36,551 nucleotides of DNA, taken from contig JAQGDQ010000937.1 in the NCBI GenBank assembly GCA_030141605.1, positions 42,501-79,051 on the forward strand, read 5' to 3'. This DNA is from Tubiluchus corallicola (taxonomy: Eukaryota; Priapulida; Priapulimorpha; Priapulimorphida; Tubiluchidae). The position numbers and the translations under genes are program-made. The notes beneath the pieces were generated by a model. The model was not told where the DNA came from and searched no databases. It saw only the letters and a program-made list of their open reading frames with translations. Shown here piece after piece: positions 30,911 to 36,551 of the stretch (position 1 is its first letter; every line of letters begins with the position of its first letter).

Positions 30911-31790
30911 AAGCACTTCCTCTTAATGCATACATGATTTACCAAGTACAAGTTGTTATCTCTACATAAGTTAATTAGTTTTCTCCTATGTTCATTGCGC
31001 GTTCCATGGGGATTGTGTGCGTAGTAGTAGTATGATCCATCTTTTTTTAGATCCGCCATGCAACCTAAACGGCTATTAAAGTCACCAATGATAAAAACCG
31101 CTTGTCAATTATCAAGGGCTTCAATACATTTACAATTCATATCAACATTTGACTGCATGTCAATGAAAGGAGAATCAGCAATGCCACCAATCCATACATC
31201 AGGAGCTCCTCTCTGCTTCCAACCTTTCCACAAAGTTTTGCTGACAGCACACAATATCCTTTAAATCACCTACAGCTGCTCTAAGTGTTTTGTACCCTGC
31301 CTCTACTCGCTTCACATCCACCTCAACTTTTGACACATTAGCATTAATAGGTTGGATTGTTTCACTAATCTTCTCATCAATTCTCCTCTCGAATTCGCAG
31401 AATGTTTTGTCAATTATTTACCACAATAATGATTTAAATTGCGCAACTTTTAAACTGCTATTCAGCCTATCGTCTGCTAAGTCTGTTTCTTCCATTTCAA
31501 GCTGGTTGCTAGTGGAAGTGGAGTTTCTACCTTGGGACCGAGACGCTGGATCCTCCACATCCTCAGAGCGGTTTTGTGTTTTAATACGCACTTATCACAC
31601 AAGTCTGGTCTACATGCTGTATCAAGGTACTTCTCATGGCAATAAAAGCGCTGCCCTTTATTTAGGTTGTCTATTGTCTTGTAAGTCCAATTACCTCCAC
31701 AGAACTAGTTTATCTGTCAAATCCCGCCAAATGTCAACCCATCATTATTTTCTCATTTTCTTACAAATGAACTGAGTACCAGTATGTAAA
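30911..31790 (-). pseudogene. decayed LINE: ORF1 end and ORF2 endonuclease piece
   Basis: Read on the minus strand from 31790: a Cys/His-containing segment (NWTYKTIDNLNKGQRFYCHE, CRPDLCDKC) resembling the PHD-like zinc-binding domain of some CR1-type ORF1 proteins, then a Ser/Asn-rich spacer, then a coiled coil (FERRIDEKISETIQPINANV, KVEVDVKRVEAG). After shifts comes an endonuclease piece with VWIGGIADSPFI, VFIIGDFNSRLGCM (the catalytic GDFN motif) and HNPHGTRNEHRRKLINLC. Frameshifts and stops make it dead. Most of ORF2 is missing. The plus-strand frames over it are shadows. Confidence 0.65.
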
Positions 31791-32337
31791 AATACCTTAC
31801 CGTAGTATATTCGACAAAATTATCCGAGCCAATGTGGCCATGCAGGGTTGATGACAGCTGACCCCGGTTAAGTGGTGTGGAGTGTTGCGCTGGGTGTCGT
31901 TGATTTGTGCTCAAAATTCTTTTGCGGGGTTTGGCTTGTCATTTGGCTTATTGACTCATTAGGCTGACGGTAATGCGTTAAAAAGGTTGTGATGCAAATG
32001 AGTCGAGTGGGTAATGTGCACTACTTTCATATTCCAGAATCAAAATTAGTTTACTACATATAAGAAGTAACGTTTATTCTGCTTGTGCATTTCTTTGGCG
32101 TACAATATGCGTTTGGAAGTCTGGGATGTTTACCTGGCATTGACTCCAATGTGTAAAACAGCTTAGTCTGTTTAAAATAAGCAAGGAGTTCAAATAAACA
32201 GGTGAGTTCATTGTTTTATTGATATCCTAAAAGCTTTTATAGTAATTAAAAATACACGCATAACTGAGTGGCAAGAATGAGATATACTAGTCGATTTTAA
32301 AATAATTATGGGATTGCATAATATAATATCACAAAAG
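31791..32337. other. unassigned non-coding sequence
   Basis: AT-rich; nothing recognised. Confidence 0.5.
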
Positions 32338-32600
32338 TATGTCAAACAGTTCACTTAGTAGCACCATTTTCTTCTTATACACGTGTTATTATGTCAAACA
32401 GTTCACTTAGTAGCACCATTTCCTTCTTATACACGTGTTATTATGTCAAACAGTTCACTTAGAATCACCATTTCCTTCTTATACACGTGTTATTATGTCA
32501 AACAGTTCACTTAGTATCACCATTTCCTTCTTATACAGGTGTTATTATGTCAAACAGTTCACTTAGTATCACCATTTCCTTCTTATACAGGTGTTATTAT
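32338..32600. repeat. 52-bp minisatellite, 5 copies
   Basis: GTCAAACAGTTCACTTAGTA recurs at 32341, 32393, 32445, 32497 and 32549. Units differ by TAGTAGC/TAGAATC/TAGTATC and CACGTG/CAGGTG. Confidence 0.95.
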
Positions 32601-33413
32601 GTTTCATGCTTTACAAACTGAATACGCCTCATCACACACTTGTATTATCCAGTGTTTCAAGCTTTACAAACTGAATACGCCCCATCACACACTGGTATTA
32701 TCCAGTGTTTCAAGGTTTACAAACTGAATACGCCCCATCACACACTGGTATTATCCAGTGTTTCATGCTTTACAAACTGAATACGCCCCATCACACACTG
32801 GTATTATCCAGTGTTTCAAGGTTTACAAACTGAACACGCCCCATCACACACTGGTATTATCCAGTGTTTCAAGCTTTACAAACTGAATACGCCTCATCAC
32901 ACACTGGTATTCCAGTGTTTCATGCTTTACAAACTGAATACGCCTCATCACACACTGGTATTATCCAGTGTCTTAAGCTTTACAAACTGAATACGCCCCA
33001 TCACACACTGGTATTATCCAGTGTTTCATGCTTTACAAACTGAATACGCCTCATCACACACTTGTATTATCCAGTGTTTCAAGCTTTACAAACTGAATAC
33101 GCCCCATCACACACTGGTATTATCCAGTGTTTCAAGCTTTACAAACTGAATACGACCCATCACGCACTGGTATTATCCAGTGTTTCATGCTTTACAAACT
33201 GAATACGACCCATCACACACTTGTATTATCCAGTGTTTCAAGCTTTACAAACTGAATACGACCCATCACACACTGGTATTATCCAGTGTTTCATGCTTTA
33301 CAAACTGAATACGCCCCATCACACACTCGTATTATCCAGTGTTTCATGCTTTACAAACTGAATACGCCCCATCACACACTCGTATTATCCAGTGTTTCAT
33401 GCTTTACAAACTA
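32601..33413. repeat. 53-bp minisatellite with internal hairpin, ~15 copies
   Basis: Units run GTTTCATGCTTTACAAACTG then AATACGCCCCATCAC. Most contain ACACTGG-TATTAT-CCAGTGT, a perfect 7-bp stem with a 6-nt loop. Some units carry ACTTG or ACTCG, which breaks one pair. It begins within the last unit of the 52-bp array, at the shared GTTATTATGT. Confidence 0.95.
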
Positions 33414-33660
33414 ACCTAGACCAATTATAATATATTAGTTTTATTCCCACAAACCGTCACTTATGGGTTGGATACTTCTTGCACAGAGCAGTTGTGAAGT
33501 GATAATAATCAATTTAATAAAATACTCGCGAAAGTTTAAATTTGCTATTAAATCGTTTAATTGATGCAAAAAAGCAAACCTTAGATTACAAATTATTCAG
33601 CAAAACTGGCCCAGTAAGTGGCGACTAACCCTGTCTTAATGCAGCCTACCTCATTATACT
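33414..33660. other. unassigned non-coding sequence
   Basis: Spacer between two minisatellites; nothing recognised. Confidence 0.5.
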
Positions 33661-33668
33661 GTATGTGC

Positions 33669-34133
33669 TGTAGAAACAATGAGTTCGTACAGTGCTGTAG
33701 AAACAATGAGTTCGTACAGTGCTGTTGAAACAATGAGTTCGTACAGTGCTGTTGAAACAATGAGTTCGTACAGTGCTGTAGAAACAATGAGTTCGTACAG
33801 TGCAGTAGAAACAATGAGTTCGTACAGTGCTGTAGAAACAATGAGTTCGTACAGTGCAGTAGAAACAATGAGTTCGTACAGTGCAGTAGAAGCATATGAG
33901 TTCGTACAGTGCTGTAGAAACAATGAGTTAGTACAGTGCAGTAGAAACAACGAGTTAGCACAGTGCTGTAGAAACAATGAGTTAGTACAGTGCAGTAGAA
34001 ACAATGAGTTAGTACAGTGCAGTCGAAACAACGAGTTAGCACAGTGCTGTAGAAACAATGAGTTAGTACAGTGCAGTAGAAACAATGAGTTAGTACAGTG
34101 CAGTCGAAACAATGAGTTACTACAGTGCAGTTT
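33669..34133. repeat. 27-bp minisatellite, ~17 copies
   Basis: Unit AACAATGAGTTCGTACAGTG plus CTGTAGA. The first half of the array uses GAGTTCG, the second half GAGTTAG, so two subfamilies meet near 33915. As 27 is a multiple of three and the unit lacks stops in several frames, a 189-codon plus frame (33679-34248, period MSSYSAVET) and two minus frames stay open. I see no splice or domain support for a protein. Confidence 0.95.
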
Positions 34134-34249
34134 GATGCAGATTTACTACGATGGTTTGATGACATATCTCGGTCAAGAGGATAGCGTGCTGGAATTTAAT
34201 GTTGTCCACGGGAGGTATGAAGGTACTCATACCTCATGGGTGAAGTAAT

Positions 34250-34958
34250 AATTTTACGATTTTTGGACTGTGGTAAGAGTTGCGACAGCTGGAAACTTTA
34301 AATTTGTGCACAACTTTAGATACCCTAATACCCTAATTATTTATTTTCATGTTTTAAATGCTATTATATTACTATTTTCAAGTTGTTCCAATTTTGCTTC
34401 GCCACTGCTGGACTGGAAGTGTAAAAGCAGTCGGCAATTTCACTTTGCCAAATTTTATACATTTTGAAGGTAACAATTTTACGCTAATCGTGATTAGACT
34501 TTTTCTTAATTTCTGAAGTTTAGTTATGTCAAGTATTAAGTACGTCATTCATGGAAAATACGCGAAACATGGCGTTCTCCATGGTAATGTACACATTCGA
34601 CATTTATCGGATTATTTTGTAGAAAGTGGACTAGAAATTCTTTTTAATCATAATAATACGGTAAAAAAATTCAGTGTCTGTTGGGGTTGTATAGGCCTTT
34701 AACTGTCGTGCAGCAGAAGTGCTTCTGAAGTACTTGTGAAGTATTTGTGTAAAATTTGCTGACTATGTAAAAATACACAAATAAACTTCGTCTAACACTT
34801 TTTTCTACACAAAACACTAAACAGTCTAACATTGTCTTCCTTTAGTGGGGAACGGTTTATGAAATATTTTTTTTAAGTTTGCACACCAGACAATCTGACA
34901 TTAATGTTACAGGTTACTTTTCAAATTTTAGTTAACAATAATACTTTTGTTATTGCAG
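34250..34958 (+). other. intron or upstream region of the DUF1647-like gene
   Basis: Ends in the acceptor TTGTTATTGCAG (34958). No preceding exon recognised. Confidence 0.45.
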
Positions 34959-35480
34959 GAAACATTGCAAGCCTATGGATGTGTGTTCTGGGTCGACGCC
35001 TCGTTTAGACTGAAAGAGAATAAAAGTGAGGAGATCATATCTATATACAATCGAACTGCAAGTGATTTGGGTATAACAGTTTGGTATACTATGAAACTGT
35101 TTTGCTTCATACACAAGGGCATGTACGAGTACTTTAACGCGGATGTGGAGTACTTTAAAACAAACGAACTCCAGGCTGTACCGAGTAATAGATTTGTGAT
35201 GCATAATAGAAAATGGGTTCGTGAATTGGTGATATATCCTTGGTTGACTTGTGCTTTAATCAAAGAGTGCATTGCTCCTACTGGGTCACACCGATTACCC
35301 TGTGATTTCTCAGCACCTGAAAATTACTGTTGCCATAGATACGACCAGGCAGCATTGGCAATTATTCTTCATCAGCTTTTTCACTACCGGTTAAAAGACA
35401 TCGCTTTGAACAAGGCTGAACATGAAATTAAGCGCGGAGATCAGTCAGGAAAAAATTACTTACAAAATTTTCACGTCTAA
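34959..35480 (+). CDS. DUF1647-like putative glycosyltransferase, C-terminal exon (partial gene)
   Basis: Terminal exon after acceptor TTATTGCAG, phase 0, 173 codons to TAA 35478-35480. Ordered motifs: VFWVDASFRL (residues 9-18 of the exon), CFIHKGMYEYF, NRFVMHNRKWVRELVIYPWL, TCALIKECIAPTGSHRLPC and CCHRYDQAALAIIL near the end. The W-x-D-x-S segment, the PW-x-xCAL-x-x-C block and the CHRYDQ motif are what I recall from the animal/nematode DUF1647 family. These proteins are thought to be Golgi-type, GT-A-like glycosyltransferases, with WVD possibly serving as the metal/nucleotide-sugar DxD-like site. That role is inference. The N-terminal half, with its membrane anchor, is absent; upstream exons were not found in the preceding 6 kb, which is mostly repeats. 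No AATAAA is seen within ~100 bp after the stop. Confidence 0.7.
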   Translation, partial: ETLQAYGCVFWVDASFRLKENKSEEIISIYNRTASDLGITVWYTMKLFCFIHKGMYEYFNADVEYFKTNELQAVPSNRFVMHNRKWVRELVIYPWLTCALIKECIAPTGSHRLPCDFSAPENYCCHRYDQAALAIILHQLFHYRLKDIALNKAEHEIKRGDQSGKNYLQNFHV

Positions 35481-35740
35481 AGTTTTGCAATCTTTTTTTA
35501 TTATGCCAGCAATGAACTACGCTTCAAGGTCATTATTATGTCACAAGTGTCAAGAATTCATAGTGCAGTTGGTACTTTGACACAGACACGTGGACACAGG
35601 ATGGGACACCTAGGTAATATGTACACAGCAGAGCCGGCTCTTCCAAAAGGCAAACTAGGCAGTTTCCTAGGGTGCCATATTTTCATGAGTGTCAAGTTTT
35701 GGAATGAAACAAACTGCTTGCATACTTTCCTGTCAAACAC
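35481..35740. other. 3' flank of the DUF1647-like exon
   Basis: Probably 3' UTR. The short open frames at 35538-35786 show no motif. Confidence 0.4.
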
Positions 35741-36551
35741 ACAACTAATCCACGTTAACACCCAGCTCTCCTATTCACACAACTAATCCACGTTAACACC
35801 CAGCTCTCCTATTCACACAACTAATCCACCTTAACACCCAACTCTCCTATTCACAGAACTAATCCACGTTAACACCCAACTCTCCTTTTCACAATCCACG
35901 TTAACACCCAGCTCTCCTATTCACACAACTAATCCACGTTAACACCCAGCTCTCCTATTCACACAACTAATCCACGTTAACACCCAGCTCTCCTATTCAC
36001 ACAACTAATCCACCTTAACACCCAACTCTCCTATTCACACAACTAATCCACGTTAACACCCAGCTCTCCTATTCACACAACTGATCCACGTTAACACCCA
36101 GCTCTCCTATTCACACAACTAATCCACGTTAACACCCAGCTCTCCTATTCACACAACTGATCCACGTTAACACCCAGCTCTCCTATTCACACAACTGATC
36201 CACGTTAACACCCAGCTCTCCTATTCACACAACTAATCCACGTTAACACCCAGCTCTCCTATTCACACAACTGATCCACGTTAACACCCAGCTCTCCTAT
36301 TCACACAACTAATCCACGTTAACACCCAGCTCTCCTATTCACACAACTAATCCACGTTAACACCCAGCTCTCCTATTCACACAACTGTTCCACGTTAACA
36401 CCCAGCTCTCCTATTCACACAACTGATCCACGTTAACACCCAACTCTCCTATTCACGCAACTAATCCGCGTTAACACCCAGCTCTCCTATTCACACGACT
36501 GATCCACGTTAACACCCAGCTCTCCTATTCACGCAACTAATCCACGTTAAC
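35741..36551. repeat. 38-bp minisatellite, ~21 copies, runs off the window
   Basis: Unit CACAACTAATCCACGTTAAC plus ACCCAGCTCTCCTATT, period 38. Variants are CTAATCC/CTGATCC, CACGTT/CACCTT and CCCAGC/CCCAAC. One shortened unit lies near 35880-35895. Each unit contains the palindrome GTTAAC. Confidence 0.96.

Noticed and set aside
31290-31775. 161-codon plus-strand frame, Ser/Leu-rich
   Set aside because: The minus strand here encodes recognisable LINE ORF1 coiled-coil and Cys/His segments; the plus frame is its shadow.
32601-33413. Stem-loop with TATTAT loop resembling a rolling-circle origin
   Set aside because: The loop lacks the nonanucleotide of Rep-encoding circular DNA viruses, there is no Rep gene, and the hairpin is simply repeated in a minisatellite.
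34950-35272. Minus-strand frames over the DUF1647-like exon
   Set aside because: Shadows of the plus-strand exon, which has family motifs and a splice acceptor.

Overview
This is eukaryotic nuclear DNA from an invertebrate animal, not a prokaryote. Genes are split by GT-AG introns, intergenic DNA is AT-rich, there are several non-LTR retrotransposon (LINE) fragments of CR1/L2/Jockey-like and RTE/L1-like type, hammerhead/Penelope-like repeats, a TTAA-flanked transposon, and many minisatellites. A marine lophotrochozoan or similar bilaterian is plausible, but the sequence alone does not fix the phylum.

Layout. 1-4.4 kb: minisatellites with units of 82, 136, ~34/68 and 64 bp. 4.4-7.5 kb: mostly non-coding, with a weak minus-strand exon candidate and the C-terminal exon of a GMC oxidoreductase (7362-7503, +), whose 3' UTR runs into a foldback repeat with hammerhead-like cores. 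8.1-10 kb: a 550-bp piggyBac-like MITE with TTAA target duplications and a truncated relative. 10.3-14 kb: (AAT)n, a LINE 3' end, and two LINE ORF2 fragments in opposite orientation. 14-17.5 kb: a duplicated ~210-bp dispersed repeat around a minisatellite rich in 'CTCAAGGGAAGAA' and a composite trinucleotide array.

18.3-28.6 kb holds the one complete gene: a seven-exon secreted pentraxin-domain protein (319 aa, +). I assembled it by hand from splice sites, and all seven exons join in frame. Its signature residues include the two core cysteines and a WHxxCxTW motif. The loop that binds calcium in classical pentraxins looks lost, and the protein ends in an Arg/Pro/His-rich tail. Its introns carry LINE 3' ends, a 22-bp minisatellite, (TA)n, (ATT)n and hammerhead-like repeats. 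Its 3' UTR contains a 36-bp and a 161-bp tandem duplication, the latter doubling the poly(A) signal.

28.6-36.5 kb: a 47-bp minisatellite (about 30 copies), a decayed LINE (ORF1 plus endonuclease, minus strand), minisatellites of 52, 53 and 27 bp, the terminal exon of a DUF1647-like putative glycosyltransferase (34959-35480, +), and a 38-bp minisatellite that runs off the window.

The three genes do not form an obvious pathway. The most distinctive property of the window is its tandem-repeat load: adding up the array spans gives roughly a quarter of the sequence, in at least a dozen unrelated arrays.
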